The notes beneath the pieces are model-generated. The model saw only the letters and a list, made by a program, of their open reading frames with translations, was not told the origin of the DNA and searched no databases. From Micromonospora sp. PLK6-60 (GTDB lineage: Bacteria > Actinomycetota > Actinomycetes > Mycobacteriales > Micromonosporaceae), in assembly GCF_019890675.1 (NCBI RefSeq), contig NZ_JAIOAA010000001.1:248001-312000 (forward strand): DNA of 64,000 nt. Direction: 5' to 3'. The translations under genes and the position numbers were made by a program. This document shows positions 25,810-34,998 of the stretch, piece by piece. The first letter of the stretch is position 1. Every line of letters begins with the position of its first letter.

Positions 25810-28149
25810 TCAGAGCTGGTCGTACACGCCGCGCTGTCGGCGCTGCCGGTACTGGCGGAAGGTGCGGGCCACGGCCGGGCGCAGCGGCTCGGCCGCCCCG
25901 TCGCCGTCGAGGTCGACGTGGTCGCGGCGCAGGGCGTACGTGTTGACCTCCACCCCGAGCGGGCAGACCCGGGTGAGGACGTTCATCAGCCGCTCGTACT
26001 GGGCCAGGGTGAGCGCCACCCCGTCGGGCAGTTCCACCCGGAACTCGTACGGGTCGGTCAGGCCGGTACGCACGTAGGAGAGCGCCACCACGGCGACCAG
26101 GCCGGGCGCGGTCGGCCGGAGCACGGTGCGGCTGCCCACCGCCTTGATCTCGCCCGCTCCCCCGCCCAGCCCGACGGTGTACCAGCGGAAGCCGGTGGCC
26201 CGCCGCTCGGACAGGTTGATCCCGGCCTCCGGCAGACCGATCACGCTCACCACCAGCAGCACCCGGTTGCCGCTGTCGACAAGCGGCAGCACGGCGGCGA
26301 GCCGGTTGTCCCGCAGCACCCCGACCAGCCGGGCCAGCCGGTCCACCGCGGCCGGCTGGTTGGCGACCAGGCCGGCGGCGAGGGCGGCGGGCAGCTCGAC
26401 GGTCTCCACCAGTTCGTCCGGCAGTTGGTTCAGCGCGGCCACCACCGGCCCGGGGTCGCCGACGGCGGGCAGCCCGGCGGCGGCGAGGGCCAGCAGCACC
26501 GGCTGGCCCGCCGGTCGGGTGGGCACGGTGGCCCAGCGGGTCCGGGCCTGCGCGTCGGTCAGCCCGGCCCAGGCGGTCTCGCCGGCCCCGGTCCAGGCCG
26601 CTGCCGCGTCGGCCAGCCCGCCGAGCAGCAGCGCGTTGCCGCCCGGGTCGCCGGGGGCGTGGAACCGGGCCTGCACCGGCGTGGCGGCCTGCACGGCGGC
26701 GGTGGTCGGGGCGGTGACGGCCAGCCCCCGGGTGGGCAGGTGGGACAGGTAGAGGGTGGCGCTGTCGACCCGGTGCGCGGTGGGCAGCCCGCAGGCGCGC
26801 CACAGCCAGGCCGCCTCGGGGTCGGCCGCGGCGGTGGGCACCCCGGCCGCCCGGGCGGCGACGATCAGCGCCTCGGCGGTGGCGTCGGTCGTCACCGCCC
26901 GGCCGGTGTTCAGGATCCGGCCGCGCAGGTCGGCCAGTTGGGCGGCGGTGGGTGGGGTGACGTTCACCCCGAGGCCGAGCTCGTAGCGGCTGCCGCCGGC
27001 GTCGTCCTGGGCCCGCTTGACCTGCCAGGTCACGCTCGCGCCGAGCGCCCGGCAGACCCGGCCGGCCCGGTCCAGCGCGACCGCCAGCGGCGGCGCGACG
27101 CCGTGCGCGCTGTCGAAGGCGTACGACTGGCGCAGGCTGGCCCGCAGCGCGGTGATCTCGGCCAGCCGCCGGGCGGGCAGCGCCCGGGCGGCGTGGGTGG
27201 TGTTGTTGGGCGGGGTGTTGGCCGGCAGGATCAGCCGGTCCCGGCGCAGCTGGGCGAGGAAGTTGGTGCGGTGCTGGGCGCCGCCGACGGCGACCAGGGC
27301 CACCGCCACGGCGAACTGGTCGTCCTCCTCGCGCAGGGTGAACCGGGCGCCGCCGGGCAGGTCGGCGAAGAGCCCGGTGTTCGGGTCGGTCGGCGCGCCG
27401 GGGCCGTTCAGCAGCCGGCGTACGGCGCCGGGGGTGGGCAGCAGGAACCGGCGGTACAGGCCGAGCCGGGCGGCGTACGCGGCGTCGGGTTCCCGGCCCG
27501 GGTCGGGCAGCCGGCGGGCGTAGACCTCGCCGGTGGCGACGTCGTGCACCAGCTCGTCGATGAACCGGGGCACCCCGACGTCGGCGCCGATGCGGTCCAG
27601 CGCGTCGCGCCGGGCGTGCCCGAGCGTCCGGTAGGCGTGCACCTCGCGCAGCGCGCGGCGCAGCCGGTTCTTCTCGTACGTGGCCGCGTACAGCAGCCGG
27701 CCCAGGTTGCCCTCGACGACGGCCAGCTCCACCAGGTCGCGGGCGGCGGTGCCGGTGACCGCGGTGAAGGCGCCGTTCTCGGCGGCCCGCTCCACCCGCA
27801 CGGTCACCCGGAAGGCGGGCACCAGCGGTTCGGCGGCGGTGTCCGGGGCGAGCACGGGCACCGACGCGCCGGCCGCCGACCAGGGGGCGAACACCCCGGC
27901 GGGCAGTTCGCCGCCGCCGTCGGGGGTGACCCGGACCCGGACGGTCTCCTCGCCGAGGTCGCGGCGCAGCACGGCGGTCAGCAGCGGGTGCCGGCTGGTC
28001 CAGTCGACGTCGGCGGTGCCGTCGGCGCCCAACGGCACCACCACCCGCCGCACGGTGCCCGCCCAGGGGCCCTCCAGCTGGTCGACGAGGTTGCGGTCGA
28101 CGGACGGGTCCGCCCCGTCGACCGGTACCCGCAGGTCCGTCATGCTCAC
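25810..28149 (-). CDS. Large baseplate wedge-like protein (Afp12/gpI position)
   Basis: A 779-residue protein directly after the baseplate J gene, with stop and start one base apart. Its position and size fit the second baseplate wedge component of contractile systems (Afp12 in eCIS, gp7 in T4, with P2 GpI the smaller counterpart). The N-terminal half includes a tail-protein-I-like stretch (RLLYAATYEKNRLRRALREVHAYRTLGHARRDALDRIGADVGVPRFIDELVHD) that resembles sequence around wedge dimer contacts. The C-terminal part (LDDPYEFRVELPDGVALTLAQYERLMNVL, LGVEVNTYALRR) resembles phage tail-fibre attachment or GpI regions. Assignment rests mainly on order. Confidence 0.6.
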   Translation of the reverse strand: MSMTDLRVPVDGADPSVDRNLVDQLEGPWAGTVRRVVVPLGADGTADVDWTSRHPLLTAVLRRDLGEETVRVRVTPDGGGELPAGVFAPWSAAGASVPVLAPDTAAEPLVPAFRVTVRVERAAENGAFTAVTGTAARDLVELAVVEGNLGRLLYAATYEKNRLRRALREVHAYRTLGHARRDALDRIGADVGVPRFIDELVHDVATGEVYARRLPDPGREPDAAYAARLGLYRRFLLPTPGAVRRLLNGPGAPTDPNTGLFADLPGGARFTLREEDDQFAVAVALVAVGGAQHRTNFLAQLRRDRLILPANTPPNNTTHAARALPARRLAEITALRASLRQSYAFDSAHGVAPPLAVALDRAGRVCRALGASVTWQVKRAQDDAGGSRYELGLGVNVTPPTAAQLADLRGRILNTGRAVTTDATAEALIVAARAAGVPTAAADPEAAWLWRACGLPTAHRVDSATLYLSHLPTRGLAVTAPTTAAVQAATPVQARFHAPGDPGGNALLLGGLADAAAAWTGAGETAWAGLTDAQARTRWATVPTRPAGQPVLLALAAAGLPAVGDPGPVVAALNQLPDELVETVELPAALAAGLVANQPAAVDRLARLVGVLRDNRLAAVLPLVDSGNRVLLVVSVIGLPEAGINLSERRATGFRWYTVGLGGGAGEIKAVGSRTVLRPTAPGLVAVVALSYVRTGLTDPYEFRVELPDGVALTLAQYERLMNVLTRVCPLGVEVNTYALRRDHVDLDGDGAAEPLRPAVARTFRQYRQRRQRGVYDQL

Positions 28150-28150
28150 C

Positions 28151-29587
28151 TCACACGATCCGGAACGGCCGGGGGGCGTCCCGGTCGACGTAGACGGGCA
28201 CCTGGTTGGCGGCGAGCACGGCGTTGGCCCCGACGGCCAGCCGCTGCACGCCGTCGCCGGCGGGCGCGGTGGCGGTGACCACGCTGGCCGAGTCGGCGGG
28301 GAACCGGACCAGCCGCAGGTCCCGTACGTCGGCGACGCCGGGCTCGTTCATCAGCGTCCAGATCACCTCGGCCACCCGGACCGGTTCGCCGAACGGCAGC
28401 TCGTCGACGTAGCGGCGCAGCCGGGCGTGCAGCCGGGCCCGCAGCTCGGCGGCGGCGGTGGAGGCGTTCACCGCCTCCTTCGAGCCGGTGGGCAGCGGCA
28501 GACCCCGGATCACCAGGTCCGCCTCGACCCCGATGTCCACCTCGTCGGCGCGTTCCACGGCGGCGAAGACGCCGACCGGGCGCAGGTCCTCGATGACCGA
28601 CTCGACGGCGGCCTGCAACCCGTCCGGGCCTTCCCAGATCGCCGCGGCGGTGGGCGCGACCAGCACCGAGAAGTAGTACGGATTGCCCAGGTCACGTTCG
28701 GTGCTGAAGACCCGTTCGATGAAGTTGAAGTTGCCGAAGATGGACTGGTTGAGGTCCAGCCCGCCGCGGCCGTCGAAGACCTGCACCTGCCGTACGCCGG
28801 GCACGGTGGTCACGGCCAGGCCGATCGCCTCGGAGGTCCACACCGAGCGGGGCGCGGCCAGCAGCAGCTGCCGGTAGCGGGCGTCGCTGACCTGGAGTTC
28901 GCCGCCGGTGAGCGGGGTGGTGTGGGTGATCTGGACGAGTTCGGCGCCGGCGGCCTGCTCGGCGTCGTCGAGGTCGGTCAGCAGGGTGTCGGCCCGGTTC
29001 CACCGGTCGATGCGCTGCTCGGGGCGGGCCGGGTCGAGGTTGTGCGAGGGGCCGGGGTGGAAGGCGGCGACGGCGGGGCTGCGCTGCGGGGCGGCGGCGG
29101 TGAGCACCACCGTCTCGTCCAGCGCCACGTGGTGCCCGCCGGGGGTGGACAGCCGGGCGCCGCGGGGCAGGGTGATCCCGGTCCGGCCGGTCGGCAGCGC
29201 CCCGGCCAGCTTCAGCGTGACGGTGCCGCGGGCCTGCAGGTGGGGCCGGGGGATGCCGAGGTCCTCGCCGAGCCGGGTCAGCCCGTCGCCGACGGCGGAC
29301 ACCGCGTAGGTGTTGTCGTAGACGGCGCCGCAGGTGGCCCAGAGCCGGGCGTCCTCCAGGGCGGTGAGTTCGAAGACCTTGCGCAGCACCGAGCCGGTGG
29401 TGAGGTCGACGTCGTCGCCGAAGAGCAGCCGGGCGGTGGCCAGCTTCTCGGCGAGCAGCCGGGCGAAGGACTTGGGTACGAAGCCGGTGTCGACGATGCC
29501 GAAGCCGGCGGAGCCGGTGGTGCGCAGCGCCTCGGCGTCGACGGCGAGCACGTCGGCCGGTTCGGTGGGCAGGATGGGCTCAGACAC
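28151..29587 (-). CDS. Baseplate J / gp47-type protein (Afp11-like)
   Basis: A 478-residue protein of the baseplate J family, which forms the wedge ring around the spike (gp6 in T4, J in P2, Afp11 in eCIS). Visible family features are the N-terminal helices followed by TTGSVLRKVFELTALEDARLWATCGAVYDNTYAVSAVGDGLTRLGEDLGIPR, which is the 'G..LD.L....G..R' entry motif, then an all-beta middle domain and the C-terminal VRVAEVIWTLMNEPGVADV segment. It overlaps the gp25 gene by 8 bases, as usual for this pair. Confidence 0.85.
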   Translation of the reverse strand: MSEPILPTEPADVLAVDAEALRTTGSAGFGIVDTGFVPKSFARLLAEKLATARLLFGDDVDLTTGSVLRKVFELTALEDARLWATCGAVYDNTYAVSAVGDGLTRLGEDLGIPRPHLQARGTVTLKLAGALPTGRTGITLPRGARLSTPGGHHVALDETVVLTAAAPQRSPAVAAFHPGPSHNLDPARPEQRIDRWNRADTLLTDLDDAEQAAGAELVQITHTTPLTGGELQVSDARYRQLLLAAPRSVWTSEAIGLAVTTVPGVRQVQVFDGRGGLDLNQSIFGNFNFIERVFSTERDLGNPYYFSVLVAPTAAAIWEGPDGLQAAVESVIEDLRPVGVFAAVERADEVDIGVEADLVIRGLPLPTGSKEAVNASTAAAELRARLHARLRRYVDELPFGEPVRVAEVIWTLMNEPGVADVRDLRLVRFPADSASVVTATAPAGDGVQRLAVGANAVLAANQVPVYVDRDAPRPFRIV

Positions 29588-30068
29588 TGGGCAGCTCCCC
29601 GAGTCGCACCGCGAGCCGGTCGTCGGTGATGGTTTCGAACTGGACCTCCACCCGCAGGGTCCGGGAGGCGCGCAGCGCCGGGTCGGCGGTGGCGCCGAGC
29701 CGGCCGTCGTCGAGGTTCACGTCGACGATGCGGCGGATCCGGGGGTCGCGGTGCAGCAGGGTGATGACGGCGACCCGGACCTGCTCGCGGATCAGCACCG
29801 GTTCGAGGTTCTCGGCGAGGGCGTTGAGGCCGTCGAAGCCGTACTCGGCGTCGAAGACGTTGGCGCCGCGCAGGGTGGTGAGCGCGACCGCGAGGGCCTG
29901 GCTGACGTTGTCCGGGCCGCGGACCAGGTCCAGGGTGCGCCCGTCGGGTCCGGTGGTGAAGGAGATGTCGCGGGCGATGTCGATGCCGGGCAGGGTCTCG
30001 GTGAAGGCGAGTCCCCAGCCGAGGTAGCGGTTGCGGGCGGTCTCCCGTTCGCGTTCGGTGCGGTCCAT
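29580..30068 (-). CDS. gp25-like baseplate protein (W/Afp9)
   Basis: A 162-residue lysozyme-fold-like GPW/gp25 protein, the wedge subunit that initiates sheath polymerisation. The motif region LDLVRGPDNVSQALAVALTTLRGANVFDAEYG and the EPVLIREQVRVAVITLLHRDPRIRRIVDV segment are characteristic of the family, including the acidic EPR-like box (here LENLEPVL) that binds the wedge core. It lies one base downstream of the PAAR-like gene and overlaps the baseplate J gene. Confidence 0.85.
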   Translation of the reverse strand: MDRTERERETARNRYLGWGLAFTETLPGIDIARDISFTTGPDGRTLDLVRGPDNVSQALAVALTTLRGANVFDAEYGFDGLNALAENLEPVLIREQVRVAVITLLHRDPRIRRIVDVNLDDGRLGATADPALRASRTLRVEVQFETITDDRLAVRLGELPSV

Positions 30069-30069
30069 C

Positions 30070-30399
30070 TCAGACCGCCGTCAGCTTGCTCTGCCCGGCG
30101 CTGAAGGACAGCTTGGGTTGGCTGCCGGCGGTGCTGCCGGTGCTGGTGTCCAGCGCGACCCCGACGCCGTCGACCTTCAGTTTGCCGGCGGGGCCGCCGA
30201 CGGAGGCGACCGCGAGGCACTTCACGCTGGAGGTGTTCGGGTCGTCCGGGGTGGTGCAGGCGGAGACCGACTTGCCGCTGATGCCGTCGAGCCGGACCAC
30301 CGGGACCCCGTCGACGGTGAGCCGGGGCCGGCCGGCGGGGCTGACCTTGCCCTGCCCCGGGCAGGTGATGCCGCTCGAGGTGATGAGGACCTTTGCCAC
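30070..30399 (-). CDS. PAAR-like spike tip
   Basis: A 109-residue protein between the spike and gp25 genes, where contractile systems carry the PAAR-domain tip (Afp10 in eCIS). It begins AKVLITSSGITCPGQGKVSP, with small-residue and Gly turns, and contains SVSACTTPDDPNTSSVKCLAV with Cys residues that could bind metal, as in DUF4280/PAAR-like tips. No full PAAR repeat is legible, so the name rests partly on position. It would sharpen the spike for membrane penetration. Confidence 0.65.
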   Translation of the reverse strand: MAKVLITSSGITCPGQGKVSPAGRPRLTVDGVPVVRLDGISGKSVSACTTPDDPNTSSVKCLAVASVGGPAGKLKVDGVGVALDTSTGSTAGSQPKLSFSAGQSKLTAV

Positions 30400-30408
30400 G
30401 GCTGCTCC

Positions 30409-32409
30409 TCAGTGGACGTTCATTGATCCGCTGACGTGGACGTCCACGTTCGCGGCGGTGAGGTTGATGTTTCCGCTGCCGGCGTCCAGGTCGATCTGTT
30501 TGCCGGTGATGGTGATCGACCCGTCCTGCTTGAGGACGATCTTCGAGCCGCCGCCGGCGTGCTCGATGGTGATGCTGTCCGCGTCGCCGGCCCGGGCCGG
30601 CCGGTGGCCGCGGCCCTGGAGTTTGGCCCGGCCCACCCGGACGGTCAGCTCGCCGAGCTCGATCACCCGGTTGCCGTCGCCGTCGGTGAGGTCGTGGGCC
30701 ACCTTGCCGGCGTGGTCGGCGGGGACCGCGCCGTCGGCCACCGACGACCGGTCGCCGGTGGCCACCCCGACGGGCAGCGAGAGCCACCAGTCCCCCGGTT
30801 CGGAGACCGGCGCGTGGCCGGAGGGCCAGAGCGCGCCCACGTCGACCGGGTCGTCGGGCCGTCCGTTGCGGTAGGCCAGCGCCACCCGGGTGCCCGGGTA
30901 GCGGGGCAGGACCAGGCCGCAGCCGCCCCAGGCGAACGGGGTGAGGTAGCTGACGCCGGGCAGTGGGGTGGGTTGTTCCCGGCGGGGCGGCAACCGGCGG
31001 GCGCCGTTGGGCCGGCCGTCGGGGCGGACCAGCCCCTCCCACACGGTCTCGGTCTGGGCGGGCGGCTCGACCGCGCCGGAGGCGTTGGTGGCCACCGCCC
31101 GTACCTCGCCGACCTCCAGGCCGCGGGCCTCGCCGGTGGCGGCGCGGGCGGCCCGGCGGACCGCCTCGGCGGCGGCGGTGCCGGGTGACCCGGCGCCGGC
31201 GGCCGGTTCCGCGCCGGCCGCCGGGGTGGCGTCGGACCAGGTGTCCCAGGCGCCCGCGCCGGTCGCCGGGATCTGGACGCCGTGCACCTCGGTGGCGAAG
31301 CCGGCGGTCTTGGACAGTTGGTGGCGCACCGAGCTGACGTAGAGCAGCTTGGCGCCGGGCCCCAGCTCGCCGGTGGACGGGGCGAACGGGGCGGCGAACG
31401 AGCCGAGCAGCGCGGCGCCGACGGTGCCCAGCGTGGTGGCCTCGTTGCCGGGCGGCGGGTCGAAGCGGACCACGTCGCCGGGCTTCAGGTCGGGGCGGCC
31501 CTTGCAGGTGAGCGTCCACGCCGGCTTGGCCGGGGCGGCGCCGCCGGCGGTCTCGGTGGCGGCGTACGGGTCGGCGCCGCGCGGCTCGTCCTCGGTGCAC
31601 TCCAGCAGGCCGGTGGCGAGGGTGAGTGGCTTCGGTTCGCCCTCCGGGTACGGGATGGGCCGCGCGCCGACGTGCACGGTGCCGTCCCGGATGAGCAGCA
31701 TGGACCGGCCGAACCGGTTGCGGGCGTGGGCGAGCGCCTCGCCGATGCGCTCCAGCGCGGCGGTGTAGAGCAGGCCCTGGCCGAGGACGACCCGTTCCGC
31801 GCCGGTCGCCTCGCCGGTCGGGCGGGTCATGGTGCCGTCCGGGTTGGCCTCCCAGGTGGTGAGCGACACCCGGGTCCGCTGGCCGATGGCGGTGACCGCC
31901 GCGGTGAAGTTCTCCGCCTCGAAGCGGGTGGCGACCCGCTGCCCGAGCCGGGCGTACGCCTGCTCGACGAGGGTCAGCTCGGTGTCGTACGTCTTGTCGC
32001 CGGAGATCCGGCGGATCTTCTTGACCCGCAGCACGGCGACGAGCGACTCGTGGAGTTCCTCGGCGGACGGTCCGGCGTTGAGGCCGACCAGGTTGGTGAA
32101 GAACGCGCCGACGCTGGTGTTGGCGTCCCGCCAGTACAGGTGCAGCTTGGCGACCAGCGGGGCGTCGCCGGCGCGCAGCAGGGCGAAGTGCTCGTCGGTC
32201 AGCCCCTCGATGGTGATCTTGTAGGCGCCGGGCCGGAGCCCCTCCTCCAGGGTGGCGTCGATGGCGGCGTAGTAGCTGCTGCTGGAGAGGGTCAGCGGCA
32301 GCGGCGCCAGGCCGGCCGGCGTCTGCCGGTGGAACTCCAGGGTCCAGCCCGCGTCGTTGCCGACCGCGCCCTGCTTGACCTGGCTCGACTGGAACGGGGT
32401 GAGTGTCAT
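30409..32409 (-). CDS. VgrG / GpD-GpV-like spike protein
   Basis: A 666-residue protein combining a phage late control D-like hub (residues ~1-390) with a C-terminal spike. The gp5-like OB-fold starts near VWEGLVRPDGRP and contains WGGCGLVLPRYPGTRVALAYRNGRPDDPVDVGALW, the 'V.V.FP....P.v.G.lw' signature. The end is a beta-helical segment with SITIEHAGGGSKIVLKQDG and SITITGKQIDLDAGSGNINLTAA, typical of VgrG triple-stranded needles. It is the central puncturing device (Afp8). Its stop is 9 bases from the PAAR-like start. Confidence 0.88.
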   Translation of the reverse strand: MTLTPFQSSQVKQGAVGNDAGWTLEFHRQTPAGLAPLPLTLSSSSYYAAIDATLEEGLRPGAYKITIEGLTDEHFALLRAGDAPLVAKLHLYWRDANTSVGAFFTNLVGLNAGPSAEELHESLVAVLRVKKIRRISGDKTYDTELTLVEQAYARLGQRVATRFEAENFTAAVTAIGQRTRVSLTTWEANPDGTMTRPTGEATGAERVVLGQGLLYTAALERIGEALAHARNRFGRSMLLIRDGTVHVGARPIPYPEGEPKPLTLATGLLECTEDEPRGADPYAATETAGGAAPAKPAWTLTCKGRPDLKPGDVVRFDPPPGNEATTLGTVGAALLGSFAAPFAPSTGELGPGAKLLYVSSVRHQLSKTAGFATEVHGVQIPATGAGAWDTWSDATPAAGAEPAAGAGSPGTAAAEAVRRAARAATGEARGLEVGEVRAVATNASGAVEPPAQTETVWEGLVRPDGRPNGARRLPPRREQPTPLPGVSYLTPFAWGGCGLVLPRYPGTRVALAYRNGRPDDPVDVGALWPSGHAPVSEPGDWWLSLPVGVATGDRSSVADGAVPADHAGKVAHDLTDGDGNRVIELGELTVRVGRAKLQGRGHRPARAGDADSITIEHAGGGSKIVLKQDGSITITGKQIDLDAGSGNINLTAANVDVHVSGSMNVH

Positions 32410-33011
32410 CGCACGACCCTCCGCAGCTTCTTGTCCAGCAACAGGTGGTGGTACCGAAGCCGGGCGGCGCCCTGCTCGGACTCGATGCGCTGGGCCGGTG
32501 GCCGCCGGCGCCAGACGAACACGTTTATCGGCGAAGGGCCGAACTGGTCGACCGCGACGTCGGCCGCCCGCCAGCCGATCGCCAGCCAGGAGCCGTAGTC
32601 ACCGGAGCCGCGTACCGTCCCGGCGGTGAGGTGCCAGCCCAGCACCACCACCTCCAGCGGGCCGCAGCGGCGGCGCAGGCCGGCCGCGAGCGGCACCGAC
32701 CCGAGGATGCGGGTGCCCTGGCGGACGACCAGCCGCAGCGGCACCCGGGCCCCGAGCGCCGGCAGCGGCCGGGGGGTCGGGACCGGTCGGGGGGCCGACT
32801 CGTCGGCGGAGGTGGTGACCACGGCGAGCGGGTCGGCGGCCAGCCACTGCCGGGCCAGTCCGGTGGGCAGGATCAGCACGGCGTGCGCGCCGACGCCCAG
32901 GTCGATCCGCTGCGGCAGGCCGGCGGTGAGCGGCCGGCGGACCTCGGTGAAGCCGGCGGGCAGCCCGGCCGGCGCCTCCGGCAGCAGGTAGCGCTCGATC
33001 GGGAAGCTCAT
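32406..33011 (-). CDS. Unknown particle protein in the hub-adaptor (Afp7/X) slot
   Basis: A 201-residue basic protein between the GpU-like and spike genes. In known contractile systems this slot holds a LysM-type or gp53-like adaptor (Afp7, P2 X), but I see no LysM repeat. It begins SFPIERYLLPEAPAGLPAGFTEV and has a beta-rich middle (RVPLRLVVRQGTRILGSVPLA) and a basic tail, RYHHLLLDKKLRRVVR. The ATG at 33011 forms TGATG with the preceding stop; a GTG three bases earlier is possible. It overlaps the spike gene by 4 bases. Confidence 0.6.
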   Translation of the reverse strand: MSFPIERYLLPEAPAGLPAGFTEVRRPLTAGLPQRIDLGVGAHAVLILPTGLARQWLAADPLAVVTTSADESAPRPVPTPRPLPALGARVPLRLVVRQGTRILGSVPLAAGLRRRCGPLEVVVLGWHLTAGTVRGSGDYGSWLAIGWRAADVAVDQFGPSPINVFVWRRRPPAQRIESEQGAARLRYHHLLLDKKLRRVVR

Positions 33012-33511
33012 CACGACCCCAGTCCGTCGGCGAGGGCGCCGACCCCGATGCTGGCCACGTCGAGCAGCTTGCCGAGCAGGCTGGGTCGCGGCACGTGGGC
33101 CATGGTGAGGCTGACGTCGAGCACGTCGCGGCGGGCGGCCGAGGCGGAGACGGTCAGCGACTGCACCTGCATGTCGGTGCGGATGGTCATCGAGGTGACC
33201 AGGATCAGCCCGCCGAACCGGCCGCCCGAGTACGCGGCCAGCGCGGTGCCCCGCTTGCTCGCCTCGGCCATCGTCTCCAGGGCGAGCTTCCAGGCGTACC
33301 GCTCGCCGCCGACGAAGACGCCGGTGAGGGTGACGGTGTCGTCGTGGGTGGCCACGATCGCCTTGTGCGCGGTCGAGCCGATCGGCGGCAGGTGGTAGGT
33401 CTGGGACAGCGATATCGCGGTGACCGCCCAGAGCGGGACGGGTAGCACACCGTCGCTGATCACCGCCGACGGCACCGTGCCGTACTTCATGAAGCTGCTG
33501 GTGAAGCCCAT
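33011..33511 (-). CDS. GpU-like tail protein
   Basis: A 166-residue protein. The pattern HDDTVTLTGVFVGGERYAWKLALETMAEASKRGTALAAYSGGRFGGLILVTSMTIRTDM followed by RRDVLDVSLTMA follows that of P2 GpU (strand 'DTITLSG', helix, 'G..YG.F.I.SL', then 'EF.LSL'). GpU acts at the tail end or baseplate hub in myophages. The position upstream of the spike agrees with P2 order (T, U, D). Resemblance is by eye only; a tube-initiator role (Afp5) is an alternative. The next gene starts on its stop codon. Confidence 0.5.
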   Translation of the reverse strand: MGFTSSFMKYGTVPSAVISDGVLPVPLWAVTAISLSQTYHLPPIGSTAHKAIVATHDDTVTLTGVFVGGERYAWKLALETMAEASKRGTALAAYSGGRFGGLILVTSMTIRTDMQVQSLTVSASAARRDVLDVSLTMAHVPRPSLLGKLLDVASIGVGALADGLGS

Positions 33512-33513
33512 CG

Positions 33514-34998
33514 TCAGCGCCCTCCGGGGTTGGGCCATGGCACGGCGGTGCCGGTCGGTTCGACGGCCATGCCCAGGTCGCGCAGTGCCTTGGTGAGTTC
33601 GGTGACCTGGCCGGCGGCGCTTGTCACCCGCAGCCGCAGCCGCCGGTCCTCCAACGCCTGGGCGATCCGGGCCGGTCGGCCCGCCGCCGGGCCGGTGCGG
33701 TTGATCCGGTCGATCTCCGCGGCGGCGTCGGCCATCCGTTGGATGGCGTCGAGCACCCGCGGGTCGGGGACGAACGCCGGGTCGCGGGCGCGCAGGTCGT
33801 CCAGGACACCGCGGAAGGTGGCCGCGTCGGTGCGCAGGTTGGTGGCCAGGTTGTCGGTGAGCGAGGTGACCGAGGAGACCCCGCTGGCCCGGTGCGACTT
33901 GTCGTCGATGAGCCACAGCCAGCCGTCGTGACCGATACCGATCAGGTCGATGCCGCGCTCCCGGACCTGGGCGTCGGGGCCGCGCAGGAAAGCCTCGACG
34001 CTGCTCAGCGAGAAGGCGGCGGTGTACTCGCCGACCGCGGCCCGCCCGTAGTGGGTCATCTCGTGCCGCACGTACGCCCGGAAGGCGCCCGCGTCGTCGG
34101 CGGCGCCGCCGCCGCGCCGGAAGTTGCGCCACAGCTCGGTCAGCGCCGCCGGGTTGTGCGCGGCGACCTGCTGGATGAGCCAGACGTCGCCGTTGGCCAC
34201 CACCGCCCGCAGGTCGGCGTCGTCGATGCGGGCCAGCGCCTCGGCGAGCCGGGTCGCGTTCATCTGCGCCGCGGTGTTGCGGGCCCGCCCCAGCTCGTCG
34301 AGCGCCCCGCGCAGCCGGGCCAGTTCCTCGGCGGTCATCCGGCCGGCGAGGGCGGTCTCCAGTTGCGCGGTGGCCTGCCGGGCGGTGGCCTCGGACTCGG
34401 CGGACACCCGCTGCCACACCCGCCGGGGGTCGAGTTCGGACGCGCGGCGCAGCGCCGCCGCCTGCTCCGGGGGCAGCCGGCGGAACGCCGCGGCCAGTTC
34501 CGCCGCGGGTTCGACGTGCCGGCCGCCGGCGCCGCCGTCCGGCATGCCCTCGAACTCGCGCAGCAGCGACCGGGCGTAGGACGCGGCGTCGTCGTACAGC
34601 GGCAGCGGGCCGTCCCCGACGATCGCCTCCCGAGGGCCGGACAGCTCCCGCATCTCGGTGTTGAGCTGCTCGAAGTACTCCCCCAGGGTCTCCATCCGGA
34701 CGCCCTCGGGCAGGTCGCCGCCGTCGAGCACGTGGTCGAGGATGGCGGCGATGTTGTCCCGCAGCACCTGGATGCGTTCCAGCCGGGCGGTGGCGTTGCC
34801 GATGTGTAGGTCGCCCACGTCGTCGACGACCCGCCGGATCATGAACTCCAGCAGGGCGCGGGAGCGGGGCTCGCCGCGCTCGCTGTGCTCGGCCAGGGTG
34901 CGCATGAACCCGCGCAGCCGGGGGTGGGCGTCGGCCGCGGCGCGCACCGCCGACGCGTCCAGCATCCGGCCCACCCGGTACCGGCGCGGCGGGGTCAC
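33514..34998 (-). CDS. Putative cargo enzyme with HExxH and PD-(D/E)xK-like motifs
   Basis: A 494-residue protein I cannot place in a family. Residues 1-260 are helical and Arg/Glu-rich, as in adaptor or coiled-coil regions. Two motifs stand out: H-E-M-T-H at residues 312-316, which fits a zincin HExxH, and D351 with a D365-D-K367 triplet (GIDLIGIGHDGWLWLIDDKS), which fits PD-(D/E)xK nucleases such as Tox-REase domains. The second fold prediction suits the beta-hairpin context better. The GTG start overlaps the previous stop by 4 bases. It could be a toxin carried in or on the particle; this is inference. Confidence 0.6.
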   Translation of the reverse strand: MTPPRRYRVGRMLDASAVRAAADAHPRLRGFMRTLAEHSERGEPRSRALLEFMIRRVVDDVGDLHIGNATARLERIQVLRDNIAAILDHVLDGGDLPEGVRMETLGEYFEQLNTEMRELSGPREAIVGDGPLPLYDDAASYARSLLREFEGMPDGGAGGRHVEPAAELAAAFRRLPPEQAAALRRASELDPRRVWQRVSAESEATARQATAQLETALAGRMTAEELARLRGALDELGRARNTAAQMNATRLAEALARIDDADLRAVVANGDVWLIQQVAAHNPAALTELWRNFRRGGGAADDAGAFRAYVRHEMTHYGRAAVGEYTAAFSLSSVEAFLRGPDAQVRERGIDLIGIGHDGWLWLIDDKSHRASGVSSVTSLTDNLATNLRTDAATFRGVLDDLRARDPAFVPDPRVLDAIQRMADAAAEIDRINRTGPAAGRPARIAQALEDRRLRLRVTSAAGQVTELTKALRDLGMAVEPTGTAVPWPNPGGR

